From a virus, in the IMG/VR virus record IMGVR_UViG_3300018876_000008, positions 105,338 to 169,337 of that record: DNA of 64,000 nucleotides; one strand, given 5' to 3'. The position numbers and the translations under genes are program-made. Below the pieces are notes generated by a model, which was not told where the DNA came from, searched no databases, and saw nothing but the letters and a program-made list of their open reading frames with translations. This document shows positions 7,598 to 15,862 of the stretch, in pieces; the first letter of the stretch is position 1, and the number at the start of each line of letters is the position of its first letter.

Positions 7598-8662
7598 ATG
7601 AGTTTAAATTTGAAAGAAGCTGCTGGAGTACCTAAAGGTATTGTTGATGCGGGTGAAAAACTATATAATGATTTTAAACAAAAGGTAGTTCCTATGTTAA
7701 AGGATGGTCAAACTGAATATGAAGTTAATTTTAAACCATCAGAACCATACAAAATAGGTGATGAAGAAATTAGTGATGTTGAGATTAATTTAACCCTTAG
7801 ACCTGATAGCGATAGTTATGGGGAAGCTAACATGCAAGTATTTAGAAAAAATACTTTGAAAAAAGTTGGTAATGAATATGTTCTAATGAAGGTTAATAAG
7901 AATGGTAAAGTTATATTAACTATTGATAAACCTGTACCTGAAGATTGGAATGTAAAAGATGTGATAAATTCTATTAATAACTCAAAAGTTCAAACAGTTA
8001 GCGCCTTATCACACGAATTAAAACATGAGTATGACGATTTAAAAACACCTCATATGGGAGTTGAAAAAGTTTCAGAATATCAATCAAATACTGAAATGTT
8101 TAACTTTCCAATTGCGCCAATCCAAAGAATGTTTTTTGATTTATATTATTTAGATGAAATAGAAAATTCAGTTAGACCCACGGAACTTTATGCTAAATTA
8201 AAAACTTTAGGTATAGGTAAATCAGGATTTTTAGATTACTTGAAAAAAGAATATTTCATTATTATGGAATCTATGAGATTTAGTGTTAATGAAATGATAA
8301 AGGAAATATATGGTAATATGAATTCAGTTGATGAGTTATTAAGTCAGGTAGATGGTTTAGGGGTACCTGTTTCTGAACTTAGTGACGATGAAAAAGTAAA
8401 TTTAGTTTTGAGGATTGCTTATATATCTGCGTCTAATACTCGAAGACAGAATTATGGAGACTCATTAGTTGACAATGATATTGAAACTGAAATAGGGTTT
8501 TTCGGAGACAAAGCCGTACAATTTGATAAGTATGAAAAAAGTTTTGGTAAGTACGAAGAAGATATTATGAAATTTTATCAAGACATCGAAAAATACTTAA
8601 AAAGAAGTTCCGCAAAAGTTATGAAGAAACTAGGGAAAGTTTATTCTCTACTCCCTGACTAA
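7598..8662 (+). CDS. Zincin-like HExxH protein, 354 aa
   Basis: Carries HELKH at residues 139-143, the zinc-metallopeptidase HExxH signature, preceded by a helix (TVSALS) as expected for a zincin. No signal peptide, so it is not a secreted bacterial protease. The C-terminal half is helical and charged. A late-type motif lies upstream, like the two other HExxH proteins at 24855 and 36976. It overlaps the convergent gene at 8619 by 44 nt. Peptidase activity is inferred from one motif only. Confidence 0.7.
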   Translation: MSLNLKEAAGVPKGIVDAGEKLYNDFKQKVVPMLKDGQTEYEVNFKPSEPYKIGDEEISDVEINLTLRPDSDSYGEANMQVFRKNTLKKVGNEYVLMKVNKNGKVILTIDKPVPEDWNVKDVINSINNSKVQTVSALSHELKHEYDDLKTPHMGVEKVSEYQSNTEMFNFPIAPIQRMFFDLYYLDEIENSVRPTELYAKLKTLGIGKSGFLDYLKKEYFIIMESMRFSVNEMIKEIYGNMNSVDELLSQVDGLGVPVSELSDDEKVNLVLRIAYISASNTRRQNYGDSLVDNDIETEIGFFGDKAVQFDKYEKSFGKYEEDIMKFYQDIEKYLKRSSAKVMKKLGKVYSLLPD

Positions 8663-9125
8663 ACCATTTAGGGGTTTTTCTATTTTTCCATTTAGAAAAA
8701 TAAGCTTTATCTCCGAGATAATAGTTTCTATAAGATTCTACAACAGATTTAACCTTATATTGGTTTGGCATTGCTTTAGGTGGTTCAGTAAAACCTTTAT
8801 CGGAAATGTTAGGTTTATTTACCACACACCATTCAATAACCTCCTGAGATTTGTGCTTACGACCATAACGGTAAGTGTATTCATAACATAACTCTAATCC
8901 TAATTCGCACAACCACAGATAATTGGTGATACTTTCACGTGCCCAAATAGAACATGGATGATTCTTATGTGATAATTTATAAGGTATCTCATTACTGATT
9001 GATTCTGTCATGTGATGTACTCCGCAAAGTAGTTGGGCGGATTCAAGTATCATTTTAACTACATGTTTGTCGTTGTGATATTCGGCACATTTCTTTACGT
9101 CTAAATCTAATACAAATATATTCAT
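8619..9125 (-). CDS. Conserved phage protein with YHxDKHVVKM motif, 168 aa
   Basis: The opening MNIFVLDLD followed by AEYHNDKHVVKMILESAQLL is a pattern I know from many large-phage proteins, sometimes loosely annotated as pyrimidine-dimer glycosylase-like. Several histidines and aspartates (H-N-D-K-H, NHPCSIWAR) could form an active or metal site. I cannot confirm a DNA-repair role. A TATATTTG promoter precedes it, putting it in the early/metabolic class. Confidence 0.75.
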   Translation of the reverse strand: MNIFVLDLDVKKCAEYHNDKHVVKMILESAQLLCGVHHMTESISNEIPYKLSHKNHPCSIWARESITNYLWLCELGLELCYEYTYRYGRKHKSQEVIEWCVVNKPNISDKGFTEPPKAMPNQYKVKSVVESYRNYYLGDKAYFSKWKNRKTPKWFSQGVENKLSLVSS

Positions 9126-9143
9126 AGTGTTTATTTATTAATA

Positions 9144-9151
9144 CAAATATA
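9144..9151 (-). promoter_or_regulatory. Host-type -7 element TATATTTG
   Basis: 18 nt upstream of the ATG at 9125. Confidence 0.6.
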
Positions 9152-9162
9152 ATAAAAAATGT

Positions 9163-9396
9163 TTAATTAAAGCCTAACTCTATCGACCGAAATGCTATTT
9201 TTTCAGAAATTAAATTCCACCTCTCTATTTCATTTACATGTGTTGAGTTAAATAAATCTATAACATCACTTGATAAGTCATCATTCATTACAAAGGCGTC
9301 CGCATGACCTAAATAAGTTTTTATCTCAGTTATCCCCCCTCTCCTGTATTTTTCAACTAATACTTCTTCTGTAATCCATCTTTTATGAAATCCCAT
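9163..9396 (-). CDS. Unknown protein, 77 aa
   Basis: No family recognised. Soluble and mixed charge; helical C-terminus (NEIERWNLISEKIAFRSIELGF). Lies 13 nt downstream of the P-loop gene at 9410 in the same direction, so probably the last gene of the run that starts near 11168. Confidence 0.65.
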   Translation of the reverse strand: MGFHKRWITEEVLVEKYRRGGITEIKTYLGHADAFVMNDDLSSDVIDLFNSTHVNEIERWNLISEKIAFRSIELGFN

Positions 9397-9409
9397 AATT
9401 TTTATTTTT

Positions 9410-9949
9410 TTATAATCCTAAACTAAATGTTAATATGTAGTCAATAGTACTATCATTGACTTTTAAAGTTCGGTAATCTATAGAGTGTTTATCTAAGATA
9501 CCTTTAATTTTATTGTCGAACTCTAATGACTCTTTATAATCTTGAAATCTACCCTCATCTTGGAACACTTCAGGTCTATCTAAAAATATATTAATATTTT
9601 CGTATTGTTTAAAAATATTTAAAACCATATCGTCAAAAGTAGTATCGTATAATGCAGAGGGGTAACCATCTTCATAACCGTTTTTATAAGCTAACGACAA
9701 TAGTAGTGGAGAGTCTAAAATAATATAATCTACTTTACCATAAGACCTTACTATACCACGATGTTGACTTGCAAAAATAAAAAGTTGGTCATTTATTTGT
9801 GACGAGTTTTCTTCCCAAGCTACTTGTTTAGGGAATTCGTATGGATTATCACAGCTAATATTTCTTTTTTTTAATTCGTAAAATAATCCTGAAGTGATTG
9901 TTGATTTTCCTGAACCTGGACCACCGAATAGATTTATTATTTTAGTCAT
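9410..9949 (-). CDS. P-loop NTPase / kinase-like protein, 179 aa
   Basis: Walker A GGPGSGKST at residues 9-17 and a Walker-B-like strand with acid (VDYIILDSPLL). Overall layout resembles AAA_28/nucleoside-kinase-type ATPases common in large phages; an acidic lid-like region (RFQDYKESLEFD) follows. Substrate unknown; a nucleotide- or cofactor-kinase role is a guess. Six nucleotides from the 9956 membrane-protein gene, so one operon. Confidence 0.75.
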   Translation of the reverse strand: MTKIINLFGGPGSGKSTITSGLFYELKKRNISCDNPYEFPKQVAWEENSSQINDQLFIFASQHRGIVRSYGKVDYIILDSPLLLSLAYKNGYEDGYPSALYDTTFDDMVLNIFKQYENINIFLDRPEVFQDEGRFQDYKESLEFDNKIKGILDKHSIDYRTLKVNDSTIDYILTFSLGL

Positions 9950-9955
9950 CTTTTA

Positions 9956-10162
9956 TTAAAATATCTTGGTGAATAAATAAATAAGTCCCATTAAAAACAT
10001 ACCAACAAACCCAACAAATGCACCAATATAACTACTTCTCATCTGTAATTCAGTTTTACCTTGATTATCAAAAACACGTTCATCTACCGATTCTTTAGGT
10101 AATGGTTGTTTATATCCGTACTCTTTAGTCTGTCTTAATTCATTTATGGTTCTTTTCTTCAT
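9956..10162 (-). CDS. Single-span membrane protein, 68 aa
   Basis: Charged, basic N-terminal 40 residues and one C-terminal membrane helix (GAFVGFVGMFLMGLIYLF). A tail-anchored small protein of unknown role, between the NTPase and the oxidoreductase genes. Confidence 0.7.
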   Translation of the reverse strand: MKKRTINELRQTKEYGYKQPLPKESVDERVFDNQGKTELQMRSSYIGAFVGFVGMFLMGLIYLFTKIF

Positions 10163-10167
10163 CTTTT

Positions 10168-10758
10168 TTATTTTTTTAAGTCTCGTTTAATATCTTTTTT
10201 TACTGTCTCTAAATACTTTTTACGTTTTTTGTCGCTCACAAATGGTACTGACCAAAATTGTTTAGTTTTTCTCCATCTTGATGGGCTCCAACCAAATACA
10301 AAAGTATAAACCCCCATTACTAATCTTAATTTAACTGAATTTAAATAAAGGGTAATTACGGGTAACATTGGAGCTCCATGAGTTATATAAGTCCTCACCT
10401 TTTTATCACTTAGAAATGGTTTAGGGTAAGCATACATACCAAATAGGGGTACAAATTTATATGCGAATCCAGGAGTGAAAACTTCATCAAAAAACGTTTC
10501 CATTTTAGGTACCATTCTAAACCACCAAACAGGTGAAATAAAATAGATATGTGTTGACCATGTAACTAATTCTTGATAATCTTTAATTAAATCCTCTCTG
10601 TTCCTATGTAGTTTATCTTCATAAACGTCAATAACTTCATAAGTTTCATTTTTAGAATCTAATTCATTAATTATAGTCTTGAATATACCATTATAACAAA
10701 AGGATTTATGGTCAGGATGACCAACAACGACTAAATGTTTTTTATTTTTAGAGTTCAT
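10168..10758 (-). CDS. Flavodoxin-fold NAD(P)H oxidoreductase, 196 aa
   Basis: Fits the flavodoxin_2 / NAD(P)H:quinone oxidoreductase family: the N-terminal strand-loop HLVVVGHPDHKSF (FMN/FAD phosphate loop), the central IYFISPVWWFRMVPKMETFFDEVF and the glycine/hydroxyl loop YITHGAP. These enzymes reduce quinones or reactive carbonyl-type compounds with NAD(P)H in the cytosol. It follows the methylglyoxal synthase gene with a 23-nt gap, so both are probably made together. Substrate not predictable. Confidence 0.82.
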   Translation of the reverse strand: MNSKNKKHLVVVGHPDHKSFCYNGIFKTIINELDSKNETYEVIDVYEDKLHRNREDLIKDYQELVTWSTHIYFISPVWWFRMVPKMETFFDEVFTPGFAYKFVPLFGMYAYPKPFLSDKKVRTYITHGAPMLPVITLYLNSVKLRLVMGVYTFVFGWSPSRWRKTKQFWSVPFVSDKKRKKYLETVKKDIKRDLKK

Positions 10759-10781
10759 AATACTTTAATATTAGTAAAATT

Positions 10782-11168
10782 TTAGTTTATATTCAACTTA
10801 GATTTAAAATATTTAACCATAATATGTCCACTCCTATAATTTGTAGCAAGCGGTACATCATGAACATCACATAATCTCATTAACATTGAAATATCTACAT
10901 CATGTGGGTGTTTATCTAAAGGGTCCCTGAAAAATATAACCCCATCAATCTCACCGCGAGTTACCATAGCACCGATTTCCGCATCACCACCTAATGGTCC
11001 GCTATTTACCGCGTCAACTTTATCTATACCAGCATGTGTTATTTTTTTACCTGTAGTTCCTGTAGTTACTAAAGATACTTTATTATTATTAAAAAATTTT
11101 AAACGTTTCATTACAAACGCAACCATATCGGATTTTTTACCATCGTGGGCAATAAGTGCTAATTTCAT
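10782..11168 (-). CDS. mgsA: Methylglyoxal synthase
   Basis: Closely follows the MgsA pattern over its whole 128 aa: LALIAHDGKK (phosphate-binding start), TTGTTG, SGPLGGDAEIGA with the catalytic aspartate, and IFFRDPLDKHPHDVD with the conserved His and Asp pair. The enzyme turns dihydroxyacetone phosphate into methylglyoxal plus phosphate, a bypass of lower glycolysis in the cytosol. It is slightly shorter than the E. coli enzyme but keeps all key blocks. Host-type promoter 17 nt upstream. A phage copy is unusual. Confidence 0.92.
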   Translation of the reverse strand: MKLALIAHDGKKSDMVAFVMKRLKFFNNNKVSLVTTGTTGKKITHAGIDKVDAVNSGPLGGDAEIGAMVTRGEIDGVIFFRDPLDKHPHDVDISMLMRLCDVHDVPLATNYRSGHIMVKYFKSKLNIN

Positions 11169-11185
11169 ACTTTAATTATTTTATA

Positions 11186-11193
11186 CAAATATA
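11186..11193 (-). promoter_or_regulatory. Host-type -7 element TATATTTG
   Basis: 17 nt upstream of mgsA. Confidence 0.6.
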
Positions 11194-11230
11194 TTATAAA
11201 ATATAATATTGATAAAATCAAAAAAATAAA

Positions 11231-11494
11231 TTACTTTAACACATCTACTTTAATAATAATTGAATTAGTATCCTTTGGATTTTTTTCAATCCACCATACT
11301 CTATTTTGAATATCTACAAATTCTTCCCCGAACTTAACAGGTAAAACCCACTCTTTAACGGGATACTCACCATTCCATTGGGTGTCAACTATAATTGGTA
11401 CTCCCCACATACTTGGATTTTTAATTATTTTTGCGGGTGTTTGATTATAACATCCCGAAAATAGTATTGAACAAACTATTAATATTTTTTTCAT
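11231..11494 (-). CDS. Small lipoprotein, 87 aa
   Basis: A classical lipoprotein leader: KK, a hydrophobic stretch ILIVCSILF, then the lipobox-like FSGC with Cys15 as the lipidated residue. The mature part is tryptophan-rich and beta-like (WGVPIIVDTQWNGEYPVKEW). Probably anchored in the cell envelope of the infected host. No family recognised. Downstream of the two T9SS-type genes. Confidence 0.72.
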   Translation of the reverse strand: MKKILIVCSILFSGCYNQTPAKIIKNPSMWGVPIIVDTQWNGEYPVKEWVLPVKFGEEFVDIQNRVWWIEKNPKDTNSIIIKVDVLK

Positions 11495-11519
11495 ATCATT
11501 TAATTTTTATATAATTTAT

Positions 11520-12410
11520 TTATCTAAATAATGTCACATGTCCGTGAGTTTTTATCCCATAACCAGGACGAGTAGCCTCTAATTTCCAAGTATAAACACC
11601 ATCGGGACAATAATAATCTCCACTATATGGTAAAAACCAACTCAATTCGGGAAGAGGTGCCCCCGTCCAATTAGCTAAAGGATAGTCAGTTCTCCATACT
11701 AAATTGCCCCATCTATCGTAAATTTTCATATCCCACGTTAACCAACAATCAGCTTCAGTTACTACCCTAAATGATTCGTTTTTACCATCTCCGTTTGGTG
11801 TAAATGCGTTAGGAATATATAAGTCATCATCAACACATGGAACAACTGGTCCGTCATTGGATGAATTACAATCAGGGTTTGTTAGTGAGAAGGTAACTAT
11901 GTTATTTAAGGGTTCCACATCAGGATAGTCAAAGTTTCCTAAACCACTATCACTTTCGTATGGCCAAGTATTACTATCGTTTATTTGAGTTATGGAAAGA
12001 ATCCAACATTGTTCATCAAAGAATCCATCATTTATTGCCTCCTCCCAACAAAAGCTGGCGTCTGAACCGGTAACAAATGCGTCTACAATGTTAAAAGTAA
12101 CTTCATCACCTGTTTGTAACCAAGGACCTGGTGAATTAATATTGACTAAAGGAAAACTTACAGGGTAGATTAAAAGTGCCCAACCATTATCATAAAAACA
12201 CGGATATGGGTAGGTATCTAATTGTGGTTCTGTAGTTATACCTAATAAAAATTCACCGATTGAATCAGAAGGTGAACCACAATTTACTCCTGAATTCACG
12301 TATAAAGTAATATCCATGGTTTGAGGGTCAAATGACACAATTTCCATATCACATTGACCTTTCACTATGAATGAAATAAATAATAAAATTAATGTAAGTG
12401 GGTTTTTCAT
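11520..12410 (-). CDS. Secreted protein with gliding-motility/T9SS C-terminal domain, 296 aa
   Basis: Signal peptide at residues 1-18 (hydrophobic LTLILLFISFIVKG, cleavage near GQC). The last ~95 residues match the gliding-motility-associated C-terminal domain (PF13585 type): IPNAFTPNGDGKNE, then IYDRWGNLVW, PDGVYTWKL and the ending GHVTLFR. In Bacteroidota this domain directs type IX secretion and surface attachment. The middle part is beta-rich and unknown. The ATG overlaps the stop of the gene at 12407 by 4 nt, so the two are translationally coupled. Confidence 0.87.
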   Translation of the reverse strand: MKNPLTLILLFISFIVKGQCDMEIVSFDPQTMDITLYVNSGVNCGSPSDSIGEFLLGITTEPQLDTYPYPCFYDNGWALLIYPVSFPLVNINSPGPWLQTGDEVTFNIVDAFVTGSDASFCWEEAINDGFFDEQCWILSITQINDSNTWPYESDSGLGNFDYPDVEPLNNIVTFSLTNPDCNSSNDGPVVPCVDDDLYIPNAFTPNGDGKNESFRVVTEADCWLTWDMKIYDRWGNLVWRTDYPLANWTGAPLPELSWFLPYSGDYYCPDGVYTWKLEATRPGYGIKTHGHVTLFR

Positions 12411-14266
12411 CTGAATATAGTTATATGTCCCCTTTCTTCAATTATCAATGCACTATTTACTTTCTTACCTGTAACTACATAAACGTATAGCCCGTCAGAA
12501 ACGTAATGATTTCCTCCATTCACACTTCCATCCCAATAAGGATAGTCGTCAAAATTATCACCAGTATTGTAATACACTTCATTTCCCCATCGGTTAAAAA
12601 TTCTAAATTCAACGTTTTCCCAACAGTTTAAATCATAGATTAGTTTCCACACATCGTTAATTCCATCATTATTTGGTGTAAAAGTATTAGGAATATGGAT
12701 AGTTGTCCAATCAGGACATATTAAACCTGGTGGGTCTTCATCACAAGGTAATCCCGTTTCACAGTCAATCCAAATTTCTTGTACAACATACTCGGTAACT
12801 GTGTCAGTTAGGTATATGTAATTATCAATAAAGACTGTATCTGTAAGATACTCTGTTATGTAAAGGGTGTCAGTTATGAATTCTGTTTCAGTTAAATAAA
12901 TCGTATCTGTAACTACTTCTGTAATATACAGTGTGTCTATAATGTATTCTGTTTCTGTAATATAGAGTGTATCTGTGACGTATTCTGTGATATATTCATA
13001 AACAGTATCTGTTACATACTCTGTTACATACTCAGTTATATATTCATAAACTGTATCCGTTAAGTAAATATAATTATCCACATACTCAATTAAAGTATCA
13101 GGTGGTGACTCAACATAAAGAGTGTCTATAATAGTATCAGTTATAAAGATAGAATCGATTTCATAGATATAAGTTACCGTTTCAATTTCAATAGTATCTG
13201 GCTCACAAACCTCAGGACAGATTAAATCTTCTAATTCATCAGGATAGTAAACGGTAGTGTTATTGTTACCCGTTACAATCTCATCATTAACATTATCAAC
13301 AGTCATTGTAAAGAAACTACCTAATGCGTCATATTCAAAGAAAGGTGAGGTGAATTGTTGACCCTCACCTACAGGAATATCATACCCACCAAACATAGAA
13401 TCATCAAAGCATTGATAGTAATCTTCATTCCATATCTCAATACAGTAATTTGTGATAGGTTCATTACCGTAATTGTAAACGGTATAAGTTATTTGATATG
13501 AGGGAATATCACCAATACACCCTATTTCAAATTCTATATTATCAATAACAGCATCAGGGGCATCGGGAGGACAATCAAAATCGGGAGAGGCTACTGCCGC
13601 ACCGGGATTCTCATCTCTACATAGGTACCAAGAATTATTACAATTTTGGTCTTGATATGTATTTGGTGCGAAATCGGGATTAGTTGACGAACTTGCCCAA
13701 CCTCCGTTTCCAACATACCAAGAAGAACCATAATTTACCTGCCACACAACAAATTCAATACACTCATCTTCAGATAACCAATAATCTATTAAGTCATCAC
13801 CACACTCGGCAAGTGGATATGGATATGTATCATAATCTCCAGGTGGGTTTAAAGGGATATTTACAACATCTCCTGTTACTAAACCGTCTCCCATTATCTC
13901 TTCCTGAAAAGTAACAGACGCTGAAGGACTGTACCACCAACCCGGATGATTATTATCGGGATTCTGACCCAAGTAGTATCCATTAGCATCCCATCCTGGA
14001 CTACATGGTGGTAATCCAAATGTTTCATTAAAATCTTCAATGACTTCATTATCGGGATTTATAGGTTCAGGAAGATGATAACCTATCTGTAATTGTGTAA
14101 CTTTACCGTTTACACCACCAGGACCGTTTGATAAACATCCTAGTGAATTAATTACCTCAATGGTGACTTCGTATGTGTTAAGGTCAACAGCGGTAATTGC
14201 GACATCACATTGTCCTTGTATAAAAAAGGCATGTAGATATGCTATAAGAAATAATAGTCTTTTCAT
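12407..14266 (-). CDS. Large surface protein with repeat stalk and T9SS-type C-terminus, 619 aa
   Basis: Signal peptide 1-19. Residues ~240-350 look like a CARDB-type beta domain (ITYTVYNYGNEPITNYCIEI). Residues ~355-500 are a low-complexity run built from repeats such as DTLYITE and YVTDTVYEYITE, probably an extended stalk. The last ~95 residues are the gliding-motility C-terminal domain (IPNTFTPNNDGIND, IFNRWGNEVYY, SDGLYVYVV, GHITIFR). Predicted to leave the cell by the host type IX system. Role in the phage is unknown: surface masking, cell adhesion or superinfection exclusion are inferences. A TATTTATA motif lies ~100 nt upstream. Confidence 0.87.
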   Translation of the reverse strand: MKRLLFLIAYLHAFFIQGQCDVAITAVDLNTYEVTIEVINSLGCLSNGPGGVNGKVTQLQIGYHLPEPINPDNEVIEDFNETFGLPPCSPGWDANGYYLGQNPDNNHPGWWYSPSASVTFQEEIMGDGLVTGDVVNIPLNPPGDYDTYPYPLAECGDDLIDYWLSEDECIEFVVWQVNYGSSWYVGNGGWASSSTNPDFAPNTYQDQNCNNSWYLCRDENPGAAVASPDFDCPPDAPDAVIDNIEFEIGCIGDIPSYQITYTVYNYGNEPITNYCIEIWNEDYYQCFDDSMFGGYDIPVGEGQQFTSPFFEYDALGSFFTMTVDNVNDEIVTGNNNTTVYYPDELEDLICPEVCEPDTIEIETVTYIYEIDSIFITDTIIDTLYVESPPDTLIEYVDNYIYLTDTVYEYITEYVTEYVTDTVYEYITEYVTDTLYITETEYIIDTLYITEVVTDTIYLTETEFITDTLYITEYLTDTVFIDNYIYLTDTVTEYVVQEIWIDCETGLPCDEDPPGLICPDWTTIHIPNTFTPNNDGINDVWKLIYDLNCWENVEFRIFNRWGNEVYYNTGDNFDDYPYWDGSVNGGNHYVSDGLYVYVVTGKKVNSALIIEERGHITIFR

Positions 14267-14365
14267 TAATGGAAAGTTTAGTTGTTTTATATAAGAATCG
14301 TATGTCTAATTTTTAATTTGTAGAAGATTATAATTAAAAAGTTAGACAAGTATAACAGTGTTTCC

Positions 14366-14373
14366 TATAAATA
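14366..14373 (-). promoter_or_regulatory. Late-type motif TATTTATA
   Basis: Within 14267-14418, about 100 nt upstream of the ATG at 14266; distance is larger than usual. Confidence 0.3.
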
Positions 14374-14418
14374 TATAACTAAACTTGTTAATACTATACT
14401 TTTTTAACACTAAAAAAG

Positions 14419-14706
14419 TTAAATTGTTAACATAACTAGAGCTCTATCAAAATCTGCAAACTCTTTATAGGTTTTGGCTCTACGAACGGTATTAGGGTTT
14501 ACACGAAGACGAACATGTGTAGGGTATTTTTTTTCAGACTCTTTCCTTTCTCTATTAACTTTAGAAATTGCCTCACGTTTAGTTTTTGCCCAAACATTAT
14601 TACCCCCTGTGGTTGGTTGGAAGTCTTTATTTCCCGTTGTCCCTGCGGGTGCTTCCAACCAACCAAACATATAAAGGTTCTCACCTTTTTGATTCTTGTA
14701 TGCCAT
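14419..14706 (-). CDS. Small basic phage protein, 95 aa
   Basis: No family recognised, but the layout (LYMFGWLEAPAGTTG, later NVWAKTKREAISKVNRER) resembles small basic hypothetical proteins of large phages. No membrane segment. Encoded 8 nt downstream of the 14715 mini-gene, same strand. Confidence 0.65.
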   Translation of the reverse strand: MAYKNQKGENLYMFGWLEAPAGTTGNKDFQPTTGGNNVWAKTKREAISKVNRERKESEKKYPTHVRLRVNPNTVRRAKTYKEFADFDRALVMLTI

Positions 14707-14714
14707 ATTACTAC

Positions 14715-14894
14715 TTAGTTTAAAATTGATTTACCCAATACCAAAGGAGATGCGTCAGGATGCGACGATACTAAAAAGCAATTATCTCTTTCAGTAATGT
14801 AAAGTGTTTTGTTTTTGAACATTTTGTAGTTGTTGTATGCGTACTCCTCAACTTTTGATTTCACTTCCGGTGCGATTGTTTCTTCTTTACCCAT
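14715..14894 (-). CDS. Small protein, 59 aa
   Basis: An open frame of 59 codons from the ATG at 14894: an N-terminal helix (EETIAPEVKSKVEEYAYNNY), then beta-like LYITERDNCFLVSSHPDASP. It fits tightly before the 14706 gene and shows normal codon use. No family recognised. Confidence 0.55.
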   Translation of the reverse strand: MGKEETIAPEVKSKVEEYAYNNYKMFKNKTLYITERDNCFLVSSHPDASPLVLGKSILN

Positions 14895-14981
14895 GATTTT
14901 TAATTTTTAAATGTTTAACTGTTTTGATGATACAAATATAAGTAATAATTCTTTAAGTTTTACTAAAAATATTATTTTTTT

Positions 14982-15119
14982 TTAAATTCCTATAACAACT
15001 TCTTTATTAATCCAACCTACACATAATTCTAAATCACCATTTAGAAATCTATCGTAAGTTATTTTGATATATGGTATAATATAAATTTGAGATACTATAG
15101 TTGATATTGATATTTTCAT
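14982..15119 (-). CDS. Small protein, 45 aa
   Basis: A 45-codon frame starting 4 nt after the stop of the membrane-protein gene at 15124. The N-terminus is moderately hydrophobic (ISTIVSQIYIIPYIKI). Coding status rests on position and length only. Confidence 0.4.
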   Translation of the reverse strand: MKISISTIVSQIYIIPYIKITYDRFLNGDLELCVGWINKEVVIGI

Positions 15120-15123
15120 AATT

Positions 15124-15423
15124 TTAAAATAAAAGTGTTAAATAATAAGCTAATTTATATCCTACAAACGCCCCTATTGCGGTTGGTACGGGAAATATGA
15201 TAAATTTACCTAAACTTGTCACGTATTTAGGTCTATTAACTACTCTCCCTAAGAAAAAATAGTAAATCATATAACCTAATAGTACTAATATATCTACTCT
15301 TTCCGCAATAAAAACAACTAATATTGCCCCAAGTAGACCAAATATAAAGTTATCCAAAACAGCAGTTGTTAATTCGATTGTTGGTGTTTCTCGATACTCT
15401 TCTTGTATTTTTTTAAGACTCAT
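15124..15423 (-). CDS. Three-helix membrane protein, 99 aa
   Basis: Three hydrophobic stretches: FIFGLLGAILVVFIA, ILVLLGYMIYYFFLG and PVPTAIGAFVGYKLAYYL, after a 20-residue charged N-terminus. Inner-membrane protein without known family. A TATTTATA sequence abuts the ATG, and tRNA-Thr lies immediately upstream, so it may be read through from the tRNA transcript. Confidence 0.65.
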   Translation of the reverse strand: MSLKKIQEEYRETPTIELTTAVLDNFIFGLLGAILVVFIAERVDILVLLGYMIYYFFLGRVVNRPKYVTSLGKFIIFPVPTAIGAFVGYKLAYYLTLLF

Positions 15424-15431
15424 TATAAATA
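15424..15431 (-). promoter_or_regulatory. Late-type motif TATTTATA
   Basis: Directly adjacent to the ATG at 15423 with no spacer; may be chance. Confidence 0.25.
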
Positions 15432-15437
15432 AATTTT

Positions 15438-15513
15438 GAGCTTCCTGAGGGACTCGAACCCACGACCTGCTGATTACAAATCAGCTGCTCTAGCCAACTG
15501 AGCTAAGGAAGCT
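15438..15513 (-). tRNA. tRNA-Thr(TGT)
   Basis: Seven-bp acceptor AGCTTCC/GGAAGCT, D and T arms normal, anticodon loop TTTGTAA with TGT. CCA not encoded. Last gene of the minus-strand tRNA run. Confidence 0.95.
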
Positions 15514-15515
15514 TT

Positions 15516-15731
15516 TTATACTAATTTCCATTTTTTGGCAGATTTGACTATCGCCTCTTCATTTGTTAAATTTGGTTCCTCTCTAATTATATCCATTGCA
15601 GTATACATTATTTGACCCTTTAATCCTTTTTTACTTGCTAAGTCTAAAACGTCAACATAATAATTAGGGTCAAATTTTGGTAGTGTACCGTCTTCTTCCA
15701 TGTCTGCAATTTTACTAAGTATATTACCCAT
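15516..15731 (-). CDS. Unknown protein, 71 aa
   Basis: Start set at 15731 (MGNILSKIADMEEDG) because a TATATTTG promoter lies 22 nt upstream; the longer frame to 15773 would begin inside that promoter. Helical and acidic, ending KSAKKWKLV. Its stop is 2 nt from tRNA-Thr, so protein gene and tRNA probably share a transcript. No family recognised. Confidence 0.65.
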   Translation of the reverse strand: MGNILSKIADMEEDGTLPKFDPNYYVDVLDLASKKGLKGQIMYTAMDIIREEPNLTNEEAIVKSAKKWKLV

Positions 15732-15753
15732 AAATGTTTTTTTTATTAGAGTA

Positions 15754-15761
15754 CAAATATA
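15754..15761 (-). promoter_or_regulatory. Host-type -7 element TATATTTG
   Basis: 22 nt upstream of the 15731 start; probably also drives tRNA-Thr. Confidence 0.6.
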
Positions 15762-15862
15762 TGATAAATGCATGAAAAAACCAACATTAAGTATAAAAAA
15801 GTTACCTAATGATGGTTTTTTACTGCATAATTAAAAAAGTGAATTCTTTAACGGTTTATTGA

